From: Desulfobacteraceae bacterium
GTDB taxonomy: Bacteria > Desulfobacterota > Desulfobacteria > Desulfobacterales > SURF-15
Direction: 5' to 3'
Length of the DNA stretch: 24,883 nt
Assembly (NCBI GenBank): GCA_003599475.1
Contig: QZKK01000139.1
Coordinates: 1-24,883 of the forward strand
The translations under genes and the position numbers were made by a program. Shown piece by piece: positions 14,697-23,915 of the stretch; the first letter of the stretch is position 1; each line of letters starts with the position of its first letter. The notes beneath the pieces were generated by a model that did not search any database, was not told where the DNA came from, and was given only the letters and a program-made list of their open reading frames with translations.

Positions 14697-16067
14697 CTAT
14701 TGAAACGAAGGAGGATTGTCAAGTTCTTCGGAAAGTATTTTTTCCGCCAGGGAAAGAGCGCCTCCCCGTGTTGAAACTTCATGCGCCAGGCGAGCCTCTT
14801 CGATTCTGTCGAGGAGCAAGCCAATCAGCGGAGAGGAGGCGAGCCCGAAAGCTCGAATCAGATCGTCTCCGGTTAAAAGCGGTGGCGCTTTCCTTTCCGG
14901 TTGAAACTGGCCGAAGAACCGATCGGAAAGAATACGGATAAATGCGTCGAAGACACCCTCGGCCGCCGGTTGTTCTTCTTTCCGGAATTCAGCCAGTGCA
15001 TGCAGAAGGATTGCCGGAGTCGTGTCACCGCAGGCCATAAAGAAAATGACGGTGTTGCGCGCCGTAAGAGTGCGCTTCCGGTGTGCCAGAAAAAGAGAAA
15101 ACGGCTCCCGGTGATAAGAAATCACCTCGGAAACGAATTTTCTTTCCCGATTTGAAAGCCGGAGTCTTCGGCAGATTTCGTCGGCTTTGCCCGCACGCTT
15201 TTCCCCCGGCCGGTCGCCCTCGTTTCCGTTTCCGAACGGAGTTGATGGGTTTCCGATATCATGAAGCAGAAATGCCAGCTTTAGAAGAGCCGGATGAAAG
15301 CAGTCGGTCGCCGTCCTGATAGAATCAGAGGCATTCAAGAGGGTTTCCAGGTGACAGTACCCCTTCCGAAAGCGGTTCCATGGAGAGTTGAAGCCGGGTT
15401 CGGCCCCGGGGCCGTCAACCGATCCTTTGAATCCGGAGAGTTCCGGAAAAATTGAAAAAAGAAGGCCGGATGCCTCCATTCGGTCGATATGTCGGGAAGA
15501 CGACGGGGATTCCAGCAATCGTATCAGCTCCTCACGGACCCGTTCGCCTGCGGCGGCCCGTATGAGACTCGCCTGTTTCCGAATCGCCCTTTGGGTCTTT
15601 TCATCGATGCGGAAGCTCAAAGTGGCAGCGAGCCGGTAGGCACGAATCAAACGAATCGGATCATTTTGAAATGCGGTATCGGAAACCATTCGGATCAATC
15701 CGGAGAAAAGATCTTCCTGCCCCCCGCACGGGTCGATCAATTCGTTACGGGATGGGTCGTATGCCATTGCATTTACGGTAAAATCCCTCTGGAGAAGGTC
15801 CTCACGGATCGAAGAGCCCTTGAAACCGGATACGTCGAGGGTGATTTTGGAAGAGATGATCCGGAACAGAGGCTTCCCCGGTTTTCCAAGCCTGACGACG
15901 CGACCGGATATCTTCTTTGAAATGCGATCGGAAAAGACGGCGGGGTCATCCGGCACGACAAGATCATAGTCTGTCGGCGACAGATTCAGGATCATGTCTC
16001 TGACCGACCCGCCGACGATATAGGCTCGGTGCTCTCCGCTCAGCAACTGTTTAAGCGTCCGATTCAT
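14697..16067 (-). CDS. cca: CCA tRNA nucleotidyltransferase / poly(A) polymerase family protein
   Basis: A 456-aa class II nucleotidyltransferase. The head has YIVGGSVRDMIL (about 17-28) and the catalytic DYDLVV, followed by RDFTVNAMAYD and DPIRLIRAYRLA. A C-terminal HD domain shows FLLHDIGNPST. The family builds or repairs tRNA 3' CCA ends; some members add only CC, only A or poly(A), which cannot be resolved here. The start at 16067 is preferred because a promoter with its -10 at 16095-16090 would start transcription near 16083, making the upstream ATGs at 16130 and 16082 unlikely. No strong Shine-Dalgarno is seen. It is divergent from coaE. Confidence 0.9.
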   Translation of the reverse strand: MNRTLKQLLSGEHRAYIVGGSVRDMILNLSPTDYDLVVPDDPAVFSDRISKKISGRVVRLGKPGKPLFRIISSKITLDVSGFKGSSIREDLLQRDFTVNAMAYDPSRNELIDPCGGQEDLFSGLIRMVSDTAFQNDPIRLIRAYRLAATLSFRIDEKTQRAIRKQASLIRAAAGERVREELIRLLESPSSSRHIDRMEASGLLFSIFPELSGFKGSVDGPGAEPGFNSPWNRFRKGYCHLETLLNASDSIRTATDCFHPALLKLAFLLHDIGNPSTPFGNGNEGDRPGEKRAGKADEICRRLRLSNRERKFVSEVISYHREPFSLFLAHRKRTLTARNTVIFFMACGDTTPAILLHALAEFRKEEQPAAEGVFDAFIRILSDRFFGQFQPERKAPPLLTGDDLIRAFGLASSPLIGLLLDRIEEARLAHEVSTRGGALSLAEKILSEELDNPPSFQ

Positions 16068-16089
16068 GTCATTCTTGAACATTACACCA

Positions 16090-16119
16090 ATTTTATGTAA
16101 GTTGCCATCATCAACACAA
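16090..16119 (-). promoter_or_regulatory. cca: Candidate promoter for cca-adk
   Basis: Leftward -35 TTGTGT (16119-16114), an 18-bp spacer and -10 TAAAAT (16095-16090). Transcription would begin about 16 nt before the ATG at 16067. Confidence 0.5.
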
Positions 16120-16140
16120 CGTTTGCACATTCAGGTAAAA

Positions 16141-16767
16141 ATGGGATCGATATTCAAGGTGGCCGTTACCGGAGGCGCCGGATCGGGAAAAACCTCGGTC
16201 TGCAACCGATTGAAAAGCCTCGGATTCGAGGTCATCGACGCCGATGCGATTGCCCGCGCGGTCGTATCCCCGGGTTCTGCGGTTTTGGAGGCCATTGCGA
16301 AGCATTTCGGATCTGGAATGATCCGCAGAGACGGAAGCCTGGATCGAACCGCGCTTCGCCGGCAAGTTGTCAAGGATATTTCGAAGAAACAGAAGCTCGA
16401 ACGAATCATCCATCCGCTCATTCTAGAACGGATGCAGGATGAAATCACTACCCTGGAAAACCAGGGCGTCCCTGCAGTGATTGTCGAAGTCCCCCTGCTT
16501 TTTGAGTTGAACCTTGCTCAAGGATTCGATATGGTCGTAACGGTCATTTCGGATCGCGAGCAGAAAACGGAGCGTTTGTGCCGAAGAGACAGGGTCACGC
16601 GGGAGGATGCCGAGGCCTTACTGGATCTTCAACTTCCCGATGAAGGAAAGATCGAAAAAAGCGATTTTATCATCGATAATAAGGGTTCAATCGATGATTT
16701 GTACAGAGATGTTGACCGCATGGTCCAATTTTTAAATGAAAAATCACGAATTGGCTTGACACGGTAA
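16141..16767 (+). CDS. coaE: Dephospho-CoA kinase
   Basis: A 208-aa P-loop kinase catalysing the last step of coenzyme A synthesis, phosphorylation of the ribose 3'-OH of dephospho-CoA. Visible: Walker A TGGAGSGKTS (about 10-19), the substrate-site VIDADAIARAVV, HPLILERM, and VEVPLLFE with the conserved P-L-L-F-E. The ATG at 16141 with CAGGT just upstream puts the P-loop at the usual distance; open frame continues upstream but those residues do not match the family. It is divergent from cca, and its last codons overlap the promoter for rho. Confidence 0.95.
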   Translation: MGSIFKVAVTGGAGSGKTSVCNRLKSLGFEVIDADAIARAVVSPGSAVLEAIAKHFGSGMIRRDGSLDRTALRRQVVKDISKKQKLERIIHPLILERMQDEITTLENQGVPAVIVEVPLLFELNLAQGFDMVVTVISDREQKTERLCRRDRVTREDAEALLDLQLPDEGKIEKSDFIIDNKGSIDDLYRDVDRMVQFLNEKSRIGLTR

Positions 16768-16784
16768 AAAACATGATTTAGCAT
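16756..16784 (+). promoter_or_regulatory. rho: Promoter for the rho transcript
   Basis: A perfect -35 TTGACA (16756-16761), a 17-bp spacer and -10 TAGCAT (16779-16784). The -35 lies inside the final codons of coaE. The start site would be about 335 nt before the rho ATG. Confidence 0.6.
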
Positions 16785-17126
16785 CCGGTATAACTCAAGT
16801 ACAGCACCCGCCTGTTGGAGTGAGTACCTAGTTGGAAAATACCTGATTATTCTTCAATCAAAATTATAGAGCACTCATTACTCCGTCAAATGAATCCTGT
16901 TTTCATACCTGTAAATGGTAAATGAGCGCTTTATAACCGGCTCGAGACATGATCCATCTCGATGCTTCAACCTGATCGGTCCGAAGTTCTTTCAGAAGTG
17001 AATGTATTGGGGATGCAAAAAAACGAGGCATCATGCCTGCTTGAACCCTTAGTGCGAGTGCATTTCCCGGTCGCTTTGGCGTGACTGCGGGAGCTCAAAT
17101 AAATCCAATGAATGAGGTAGGCGTTC
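16785..17126 (+). promoter_or_regulatory. rho: Long untranslated leader of rho
   Basis: About 340 bp with no credible gene between the promoter and rho. It contains a partial inverted repeat (AGCACTCATT near 16870 with AATGAGCGCT near 16920) and a short AGGCAT/ATGCCT palindrome near 17030. rho is autoregulated through its leader in E. coli; the same here is inference from leader length. GAGGTAGG precedes the ATG. Confidence 0.45.
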
Positions 17127-18374
17127 ATGAACATTGTTGAACTCAAACGTAAGAAAATCAGTGAATTGACCCAGATGGCCAAGGCTTTTCAGATCGATGG
17201 AGCTGCAGGCATGCGAAAACAGGAGCTTATTTTTGCACTTCTTCAAGCGCAGATCGAGCAGAACGGGCTGATCTTCGGGGAGGGGACCCTGGAAATCCTC
17301 CCGGACGGATTCGGATTCCTGAGGGCACCCAGTTACAATTACCTGCCCGGGCCCGACGATATTTACGTATCCCCCTCTCAGATCCGCAGGTTCAATCTAA
17401 GGACCGGGGATACGGTTTCGGGCCAGATCCGACAGCCGAAGGAATCCGAGCGTTATTTTGCGCTTCTCAAGGTCGAGGCCATCAACTATGAAGATCCGGA
17501 AGTGGCCAGGGAAAAGATCCTCTTTGACAACCTGGTCCCGCTTTACCCGCTGAGAAAAACCAAGCTGGAAACGGCTCCCGACAATTATTCCACCCGGATC
17601 ATGGATCTTCTGACCCCGATCGGATTCGGACAGCGCGGCCTGATCGTTTCGCCGCCCCGTGCCGGGAAAACCATGCTGCTTCAGTCGATCGCCAATGCCA
17701 TCGTCACCAACCACAAGGATATCATGATGTTCGTGCTTCTCATCGACGAGAGGCCCGAAGAGGTTACCGACATGGAACGCTCTGTAAAAGCCGAGGTGAT
17801 CAGCTCCACATTCGACGAGCCGGCCGAACGGCATGTTCAGGTGGCTGAAATGGTGGTGGAAAAGGCCAAGCGCCTGGTCGAACACAAAAAGGATGTGGTC
17901 ATTCTGCTTGACAGCATCACCCGGCTGGCCAGGGCTTATAATTCCGTAGTGCCGCCCAGTGGAAAGATTCTTTCCGGCGGTGTGGACTCAAACGCGCTGC
18001 AGCGGCCCAAGCGGTTTTTTGGAGCCGCGAGAAACATCGAAGAGGGAGGAAGCCTGACGATTATCGCCACAGCCCTGATCGATACCGGCAGCCGGATGGA
18101 CGAGGTCATTTTCGAGGAGTTCAAAGGCACCGGAAATCTGGAGATTCAACTCGACCGGAGGCTGGCCGACAAGCGGGTATTTCCCGCGATCGACATCAAG
18201 AAATCCGGTACTCGAAAGGAAGAACTCCTGCTTGAGGAATCGGTTCTCAATCGGGTCTGGATTCTCCGGAAGCTGTTCGCTACGCTCAACACTTCGGACA
18301 GCATGGAATTTTTACTTGAAAAAATGCAGGGAACGAAAGATAATAAAGAATTTCTGGATTCAATGAATACATAA
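17127..18374 (+). CDS. rho: Transcription termination factor Rho
   Basis: A 415-aa hexameric RNA helicase that terminates untranslated transcripts. The N-terminal helical domain (1-45) precedes the cold-shock-like primary RNA site ([23 protein letters not shown], with its parts spanning about 61-83). The RecA-type ATPase carries Walker [10 protein letters not shown] (about 175-183), Walker B-region [13 protein letters not shown], the Q-loop, and the R-loop with [16 protein letters not shown]. Length is normal, without the insert seen in actinobacteria. It starts the block rho-rpmE-prfA-prmC. Confidence 0.98.
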   Translation: MNIVELKRKKISELTQMAKAFQIDGAAGMRKQELIFALLQAQIEQNGLIFGEGTLEILPDGFGFLRAPSYNYLPGPDDIYVSPSQIRRFNLRTGDTVSGQIRQPKESERYFALLKVEAINYEDPEVAREKILFDNLVPLYPLRKTKLETAPDNYSTRIMDLLTPIGFGQRGLIVSPPRAGKTMLLQSIANAIVTNHKDIMMFVLLIDERPEEVTDMERSVKAEVISSTFDEPAERHVQVAEMVVEKAKRLVEHKKDVVILLDSITRLARAYNSVVPPSGKILSGGVDSNALQRPKRFFGAARNIEEGGSLTIIATALIDTGSRMDEVIFEEFKGTGNLEIQLDRRLADKRVFPAIDIKKSGTRKEELLLEESVLNRVWILRKLFATLNTSDSMEFLLEKMQGTKDNKEFLDSMNT

Positions 18375-18405
18375 TCATCGCATATGCAGGGGGTATCGAG
18401 AACCA

Positions 18406-18615
18406 ATGAAGCCGAAAATCCATCCGGAATACGGGCAGACGACAATTCAATGCGCTTGCGGCAATGTGATTGAAGCCGGTTCCACCAAAAAGGAGATCCG
18501 TGTGGAAATATGCTCCAAGTGCCACCCATTTTTCACCGGAAAGCAGAAGCTCATCGACTCCGCCGGCCGGATCGAACGTTTCCGCAAGAAATATGAGAAA
18601 TTCCAGGATAAGTAG
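18406..18615 (+). CDS. rpmE: 50S ribosomal protein L31, zinc-binding type
   Basis: A 69-aa L31 of the large subunit. It starts [20 protein letters not shown], with CxC at 16-18 and [10 protein letters not shown] at about 37-40, so this is the Cys-containing (Zn) form. The C-terminus has the [21 protein letters not shown] signature. It lies 31 bp after rho. No paralogous Cys-minus copy is visible in the window. Confidence 0.97.
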   Translation: MKPKIHPEYGQTTIQCACGNVIEAGSTKKEIRVEICSKCHPFFTGKQKLIDSAGRIERFRKKYEKFQDK

Positions 18616-18653
18616 CTCCGCCAACAGTTTCGATTGAAGCACCGCATCCGTAT

Positions 18654-18696
18654 GGCCGATGGTCCCTGTGAAGAAAAGTAAGGGGGAACATCGGCC
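18654..18696 (+). promoter_or_regulatory. Hairpin between rpmE and prfA
   Basis: GGCCGATG (18654-18661) pairs perfectly with CATCGGCC (18689-18696); after one mismatch TCCC pairs with GGGA. There is no T-run, so it is not a classical terminator. It lies in a 177-bp spacer that holds no gene I can support. Confidence 0.45.
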
Positions 18697-18792
18697 GCCC
18701 ACCTTTCGGCATTCTCATGCTCTTCGTAAACCGAGGCGCTACGGTATGCTTGTCGGCGTATCGCCGCAGCCGGAAAAACAGGGATTGAATCG

Positions 18793-19893
18793 ATGTTCAA
18801 CAGACTGACGGGCGTAGAAGACCGTTTTATCGAAATCGAAAGGATATTGAGTGATCCCAAGATCTTCCAGGATCGAGAGGCTTACCAGAGGTATAGCCGG
18901 GAACATGCGGAGCTCAACAAGGTCATCATCGCCTTTCGGAAGTACAAAAAGGTGCTTCAGGAAATCGACGGGAGTGTCGAACTGCTCAAAGATGCGGACC
19001 CTGAAATCAAGAGCATGGCCAGGGATGAGTTGGATGCGTTGCATGGAAAGAAAGAAAGCCTCGAGAAGGAGCTGACAGCGCTGCTTCTGCCAAAGGACCC
19101 AAACGATGAAAAAAACGTCCTTCTCGAAATACGTGCAGGAACCGGCGGGGAGGAGGCGGGCCTTTTTGCCAGCGATCTTTTTCGGATGTACAACCGGTAT
19201 GCGGAAACCCAGGGCTGGAAGGTGGAAATCATGACCCACCATGCCACGGGGGTGGGGGGATTGAAGGAAATCATCGCCATGATCAGCGGAAAGGGGGCTT
19301 ACAGCCGGCTTAAATTCGAGAGCGGGACCCACCGGGTGCAGCGCGTGCCTGCGACCGAAGCCCAGGGCCGCATCCACACCTCCGCGGTAACCGTAGCCGT
19401 TCTGCCGGAAGCCGAAGAGGTGGAAGTTCATATCGATCCCAACGACATCAAAGTGGATGTTTACCGCTCCACGGGGCCGGGAGGGCAGTCGGTCAACACC
19501 ACGGATTCTGCCGTACGCATCACGCATCTTCCAACCGGGCTCGTGGTTACCTGCCAGGATGAGAAATCCCAGCTCAAGAACAAGGTAAAGGCGATGAAAG
19601 TGCTTCGCGCCCGGCTTCTGGACAAGATGATTCAGGAGCACAACGAAAAGCGTTCCGAAGAGCGGAAAAATCAGATCGGAACCGGGGATCGGAGCCAGCG
19701 GATTCGAACCTACAATTTCCCGCAAAGCAGGATAACCGATCATCGTATCGGGCTTACGCTCTATCGATTGGAGAGCGTGATGCAGGGCGAAATCGGGGAT
19801 ATCATCGACGAGCTTGCAACCCATCATCAGAGTCAAGCATTGCAGCATGCAGAATCGGAAAAACAGCCCGGGAACGAAATGGACCCTTCTTAG
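18793..19893 (+). CDS. prfA: Peptide chain release factor 1
   Basis: A 366-aa RF1 that recognises UAA and UAG and triggers peptide release. The codon-recognition motif PAT is at about 186-188 ([14 protein letters not shown]), which separates it from RF2 (SPF). The catalytic GGQ is at about 230-232 in [13 protein letters not shown]; PrmC, encoded next, methylates this Gln. The ATG at 18793 has AGGGA 8 nt upstream. The 3' end overlaps prmC by 47 bp. Confidence 0.97.
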   Translation: MFNRLTGVEDRFIEIERILSDPKIFQDREAYQRYSREHAELNKVIIAFRKYKKVLQEIDGSVELLKDADPEIKSMARDELDALHGKKESLEKELTALLLPKDPNDEKNVLLEIRAGTGGEEAGLFASDLFRMYNRYAETQGWKVEIMTHHATGVGGLKEIIAMISGKGAYSRLKFESGTHRVQRVPATEAQGRIHTSAVTVAVLPEAEEVEVHIDPNDIKVDVYRSTGPGGQSVNTTDSAVRITHLPTGLVVTCQDEKSQLKNKVKAMKVLRARLLDKMIQEHNEKRSEERKNQIGTGDRSQRIRTYNFPQSRITDHRIGLTLYRLESVMQGEIGDIIDELATHHQSQALQHAESEKQPGNEMDPS

Positions 19894-20737
19894 TCTTCTC
19901 AAGTGGACCACCGATTACTTTAAATCCCACGGGATCGAAAACCCGAGAACCGATGCGGAGGTGCTTCTGGCAGAGGCTCTCGGCCTCAGAAGGATCGATC
20001 TGTACATCCGATATGATCAGCCGCTGACCGATGATGAGCTGTCGCGGTTCAAAGCCATGATCAAGAGGAGGATCCGCAGAGAGCCGGTCGCCTATATCAC
20101 CGGTGCAAAGGAATTCTGGTCCATGGACCTTCGGGTCACCGGAGACGTCCTGATACCGCGCCCCGAAACCGAGCTTCTGGTCGAGGCAGCCTTGGATATC
20201 ATTCCGAACGAAGCAGCCGCTTTTCGCGTATTCGAAATCGGAACCGGCTCCGGCGCCATCTCTTTGGCTATCGCCAGGGAGCGTCCTGCGTGGCAGCTCT
20301 TCGCATCCGATATCTGCGTCAAGGCCGTTACCGTGGCCAGGGAGAATGCGGAACGGAACGGACTGAAGGAGCGGATTCAATTTTTTGTCGGAAACGGGTG
20401 CAAGCCGCTGAAAGAGGATTTATACTCCTATGATATGATCGTTTCCAACCCGCCTTATATAAAAACCGATGATCTTCCGGGCCTTCAGCCGGAAATATAT
20501 CTTTATGAGCCTCGAAAGGCGTTGGAAGGCGGAATGGATGGACTGGATACGGTCCGACAGATCGTCGGTTCGGCGCATCGACACCTGAATCGTGGCGGGC
20601 ATCTGATTCTGGAGATCGGTTCCGACCAGCGGGCCGGCGTCCAGCAGATCATCGAATCGGCAGGTCGCTATGGAAGCATCGCGTTTTTCAAGGACTACAG
20701 CGGGCATGACCGGATGGTGCACGCAAGAAGGAGCTAG
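19847..20737 (+). CDS. prmC: Release factor glutamine N5-methyltransferase
   Basis: A 296-aa SAM-dependent enzyme that methylates the GGQ glutamine of release factors. Visible: IPRPETE (about 103-109), SAM-site [13 protein letters not shown] (about 129-141) and the catalytic NPPY (about 201-204). The ATG at 19847 overlaps the prfA coding end. A TTG at 19814 is possible but adds only 11 unconserved residues. The prfA-prmC pairing is the usual arrangement and supports coupled translation. A repeat element begins at its stop codon. Confidence 0.96.
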   Translation: MQNRKNSPGTKWTLLSLLKWTTDYFKSHGIENPRTDAEVLLAEALGLRRIDLYIRYDQPLTDDELSRFKAMIKRRIRREPVAYITGAKEFWSMDLRVTGDVLIPRPETELLVEAALDIIPNEAAAFRVFEIGTGSGAISLAIARERPAWQLFASDICVKAVTVARENAERNGLKERIQFFVGNGCKPLKEDLYSYDMIVSNPPYIKTDDLPGLQPEIYLYEPRKALEGGMDGLDTVRQIVGSAHRHLNRGGHLILEIGSDQRAGVQQIIESAGRYGSIAFFKDYSGHDRMVHARRS

Positions 20738-20919
20738 TCAGTGTTCAGGGTTCAGCGTTCAGTGTTCAGGGCTGCCGAGGCGACCGGTTTGCTCGAGTGG
20801 AGTGTACTGTTGGAGGCGACCGTAATAACCGCTGATTGTGGATGCGATTTGTCGATTGTAAATGAACTCCGGCTGTCTTTCCGGAACGCTGAACGCTGAA
20901 CACTGAACACTGAACACTC
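20738..20919. repeat. Inverted heptad-array element upstream of rpsB
   Basis: Left arm TCAGTGT, TCAGGGT, TCAGCGT, TCAGTGT, TCAGGG (20738-20771). Right arm GGAACGC, TGAACGC and three TGAACAC copies (20883-20917), the same words in reverse complement. The 111-bp core contains a direct repeat GAGGCGACCG (20777 and 20813). The right-arm word matches that at 9873-9900. No gene is visible here. Confidence 0.85.
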
Positions 20920-21078
20920 TATAAAAAAACGGTTGCGCCTTCCTGTATAATTTGTTACTAGTTATCGATTTAACGATCTCACACGCTTCCGGACCGGTTT
21001 CCGGGTGCTCCGCAAAGCGGGGTCGGGGACCGGGCGGATGGAGGCGGAGGAAAAAACCGAGCAGAAAGGAACAAGAGC
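20920..21078 (+). promoter_or_regulatory. rpsB: rpsB promoter -10 and structured leader
   Basis: A consensus -10 TATAAT (20946-20951) has a poor -35 (A-rich at 20923-20928). Downstream, CCGGTTTCC (20994-21002) pairs with GGGGACCGG (21025-21033) and encloses a second hairpin CTCCGC/GCGGGG with an AAA loop (21008-21022). S2 leaders are autoregulatory in some bacteria; that role here is inferred from position and structure only. Confidence 0.5.
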
Positions 21079-22011
21079 ATGGCTTATGTCACAATGAAGG
21101 AACTCCTGGAAGCAGGAGTGCATTTTGGCCACCAGACGAAGCGATGGAATCCGAAGATGAAGCAGTATATCTTCGGAGCCCGCAACGGGATCTACATCAT
21201 CGATCTTCAGAAAACCGTCCGCATGTTCAAGACCGCCTACGATTTCGTTGCGGACACGGTCGCAGGAGGCAAGCCCGTTCTGTTTGTGGGTACCAAAAAG
21301 CAGGCGCGTGAATCCATTTACGAAGAAGCCAACCGCTGCGAGATGTTCTATGTGCAGAACCGCTGGTTGGGAGGCATGTTGACCAATTTCCAGACGATCA
21401 AAAAGAGTATCGATCGATTGAATTACTTGAACACCATACAAAACGACGGCTCCATCAACCTGTTTCCGAAGAAAGAGCGTTTGAAGCTGGCCAAGGAACG
21501 CGTCAAACTCGACAATAATCTCGGCGGGATTCAGAACATGAACAAGCTTCCGGGCGCCATATTTGTGGTCGATCCGAAAAACGAGGCGATCGCGGTTCGT
21601 GAAGGGATCCGGCTTGGGATTCCGATTGTGGCCATTGTGGACACCAACTGCGACCCGGACGAGGTGAACTATGTGATCCCTGGAAATGACGATGCGATCC
21701 GCGCCATCCGGCTGATCACCTCCAGAATCGCCGATGCCTGTGCCGACGGCAAGAAGAGCTTCGAGGAAAGACTGCAGGCCGAAGCCGACAAGCAGGAAGA
21801 GCAGCCGTACGAGCCGGCGGCGTCTGCCGGCGCGGACTTGAAGCCGGGAGAACGGATGGTCATTTCAGACGGCACCAGCGGACCGGTCGTCGAAATTATC
21901 AAACGAAGTGCATCGGAGGCCGAAAAGGACATAAAAACGACCACTGAAAAGGAGTCGGTTGCGGGTCCGGATAAGAAGCGGGATGAGGAGCACGAGAATA
22001 CAGGAGCTTGA
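21079..22011 (+). CDS. rpsB: 30S ribosomal protein S2 with extended C-terminus
   Basis: A 310-aa S2. The conserved core (about 1-240) starts [20 protein letters not shown] and includes [33 protein letters not shown] and IVDTNCDP. The family is usually about 230-260 residues; here a tail of about 70 residues ([10 protein letters not shown] onward) rich in Glu, Lys, Ser and Thr follows and is probably disordered. AAAGGA lies 9 nt before the ATG. It is the first gene of rpsB-tsf-pyrH-frr-uppS-cdsA; the stop is 2 bp before the tsf start. Confidence 0.97.
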   Translation: MAYVTMKELLEAGVHFGHQTKRWNPKMKQYIFGARNGIYIIDLQKTVRMFKTAYDFVADTVAGGKPVLFVGTKKQARESIYEEANRCEMFYVQNRWLGGMLTNFQTIKKSIDRLNYLNTIQNDGSINLFPKKERLKLAKERVKLDNNLGGIQNMNKLPGAIFVVDPKNEAIAVREGIRLGIPIVAIVDTNCDPDEVNYVIPGNDDAIRAIRLITSRIADACADGKKSFEERLQAEADKQEEQPYEPAASAGADLKPGERMVISDGTSGPVVEIIKRSASEAEKDIKTTTEKESVAGPDKKRDEEHENTGA

Positions 22012-22013
22012 AG

Positions 22014-22613
22014 ATGTCGATAATCAGCGCAGAGATGGTCAAGGAACTCCGGGAAAAGACCGGAGCTGGCATAATGGACTGTAAGCAGGCCCTGTCGGAA
22101 AGCGGCGGTGAAATGAACGCAGCCGTCGATTTTCTGCGAAAGAAAGGCCTGGCAACCGCTAAAAAGAGAGCCGGAAGAGCCGCAAAGGACGGGGTCATCC
22201 AGTCGTATATCCATATGGGGGGAAAGATCGGGGTGCTGGTGGAAGTCAACTGTGAAACCGATTTCGTAGCAAAGACCGATGCTTTCAAAGAATTCGCGAA
22301 AAACGTAGCGATGCACATCGCTGCGTCCAGTCCGCTGGGAGTCGCTCCGGAGGATGTGCCGGAGGACGTGATCAAGAGGGAAAAGGAAATCTATCGCGCC
22401 CAAGCCCTTGAAAGCGGCAAGCCGGAAAATATCGTTGATAAGATCGCCGACGGAAAACTCCAGAAGTTCTACAAGGAAAATTGCCTCCTCCAGCAGCCGT
22501 ATGTGAGAGACCCCAACCTCACGATCCAGGACGTGCTGAACGAGGTGATCGCAAAGATCGGCGAAAGCATTTCGATTCGGCGGTTTGCCCGTTTTCAGAT
22601 CGGAGAATCATGA
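22014..22613 (+). CDS. tsf: Elongation factor Ts, short form
   Basis: A 199-aa nucleotide-exchange factor for EF-Tu. The N-terminal UBA-like domain ([21 protein letters not shown]) is followed by the core with ETDFVAKTD (TDFV about 82-85), which inserts at the EF-Tu Mg site. It is shorter than E. coli EF-Ts (283 aa), with a single reduced core like the forms of about 200 aa known in other bacteria. The start at ATG 22014 is set by AGGAG 7 nt upstream. It ends directly before pyrH. Confidence 0.97.
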   Translation: MSIISAEMVKELREKTGAGIMDCKQALSESGGEMNAAVDFLRKKGLATAKKRAGRAAKDGVIQSYIHMGGKIGVLVEVNCETDFVAKTDAFKEFAKNVAMHIAASSPLGVAPEDVPEDVIKREKEIYRAQALESGKPENIVDKIADGKLQKFYKENCLLQQPYVRDPNLTIQDVLNEVIAKIGESISIRRFARFQIGES

Positions 22614-22614
22614 T

Positions 22615-23331
22615 TTGACGCATCCAAAATTTAAACGCGTGCTGCTCAAATTGAGCGGTGAGGCACTGATGGGGGATGAGAGCTTCGGCATCAGCACGGA
22701 AGTGATCCGGTATGTCGCCGAGGAAATCCGATCGGTCATTCAGCTCGGCGTCGAAACCGCTCTTGTCGTCGGTGGAGGCAACATCTTCAGAGGCGTCGCA
22801 GGGAGCACGCAGGGGATGGACCGGGTTTCCGCCGACCATATGGGCATGCTGGCGACCGTCATCAACAGTCTGGCGCTTCAAGATTCGCTGGAGAAGATCG
22901 GCGTCCAGACCCGTGTTCAAACGGCCATCAGCATGCATCAGATGGCGGAACCGTTTATCGTCCGAAGAGCCGTTCGGCATCTGGAAAAGGGAAGAGTGGT
23001 GATCTTCGCCGCGGGAACCGGAAATCCTTTTTTCACGACCGATACCGCGGCCGTGCTCAGGGCTCAGGAGATCCATGCCGAGGTACTGCTCAAGGCCACC
23101 AAAGTCAGCGGATTGTTCGATTCCGATCCGGTTGTCAACGAGGATGCAAGATTCATCAAAGAGACCACCTACATGCAGGTGCTCGAAAAGAATCTCAGGG
23201 TCATGGACAGCACGGCGATCTCGATGGCCATGGACAATCGACTCCCGTTGGTGGTCTTCCGGTTGAGAGAAAAAGGGAATATCCGGAAGGTCGTCTGCGG
23301 CCATGACATTGGAACCTGGATCAGACGTTAA
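22615..23331 (+). CDS. pyrH: UMP kinase
   Basis: A 238-aa amino-acid-kinase-fold enzyme phosphorylating UMP to UDP. Visible: LLKLSGEAL (about 10-18), [10 protein letters not shown] (about 51-60) and [11 protein letters not shown] (about 74-84). The start is a TTG at 22615, one base after the tsf stop, with GGAGA 8 nt upstream inside tsf; the resulting length matches the family, whereas frames upstream add residues that do not. Translation is probably coupled to tsf. Confidence 0.97.
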   Translation: MTHPKFKRVLLKLSGEALMGDESFGISTEVIRYVAEEIRSVIQLGVETALVVGGGNIFRGVAGSTQGMDRVSADHMGMLATVINSLALQDSLEKIGVQTRVQTAISMHQMAEPFIVRRAVRHLEKGRVVIFAAGTGNPFFTTDTAAVLRAQEIHAEVLLKATKVSGLFDSDPVVNEDARFIKETTYMQVLEKNLRVMDSTAISMAMDNRLPLVVFRLREKGNIRKVVCGHDIGTWIRR

Positions 23332-23357
23332 CATCGGAATGCAGGAGGAGAAGCGCC

Positions 23358-23915
23358 ATGATCGATGACATTTATCAGGAAACCCGGGAACGGATGGATA
23401 AATCGGTTGCGGCCCTGAAGAACGAGTTGAAACGGGTCCGGACAGGGCGTGCCTCACTGGCTTTGCTTGACGGCATCCGTGCGGACTATTACGGCACTCC
23501 GACACCCTTGAATCAGATGGCCACCTTGGCCGTGCCGGAAAGCCGCCTGATCACCATCCAGCCGTGGGACGTTTCCGCCATCAAAGAGATCGAAAAGGCC
23601 ATCTTGAAGTCGGATTTGGGCCTGACTCCTTCAAACGACGGGAAGATCATCCGAATTTCAATCCCACCTCTTACCGAGCAGCGACGCAAGGAACTTGTCA
23701 AAGTCGTCCACAAGATCTGTGAAGAGGCTAAAGTCGCAGTCCGGAATATCCGCCGGGATTCGAACGACCTGTTGAAAGGCTTGAAGAAGGACGGAGATAT
23801 TTCCGAAGACGATGCCTTCAAAGGCCAGGAGAACATCCAACAGATCACCGACACATTCATCGGGACCATCGACGGCGTATACGAAGAAAAAGAGAAAGAA
23901 ATCCTTGAGTTCTAG
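23358..23915 (+). CDS. frr: Ribosome recycling factor
   Basis: A 185-aa RRF that splits post-termination ribosomes with EF-G. The full-length family pattern is present: a helix starting [42 protein letters not shown], the ITIQPWD strand, [29 protein letters not shown] and the C-terminal helix. AGGAGGAG is upstream of the ATG. It lies 26 bp after pyrH, and its last 11 bp overlap the uppS start. Confidence 0.98.
   Translation: MIDDIYQETRERMDKSVAALKNELKRVRTGRASLALLDGIRADYYGTPTPLNQMATLAVPESRLITIQPWDVSAIKEIEKAILKSDLGLTPSNDGKIIRISIPPLTEQRRKELVKVVHKICEEAKVAVRNIRRDSNDLLKGLKKDGDISEDDAFKGQENIQQITDTFIGTIDGVYEEKEKEILEF

Noticed and set aside
18739..19911. A 390-codon leftward open frame opposite prfA
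   Set aside because: RF1 on the other strand is certain from its PAT and GGQ motifs; the antisense frame has no ribosome site.
22519..23505. A 328-codon leftward open frame opposite tsf, pyrH and frr
   Set aside because: It crosses three well-supported genes and lacks a start signal.
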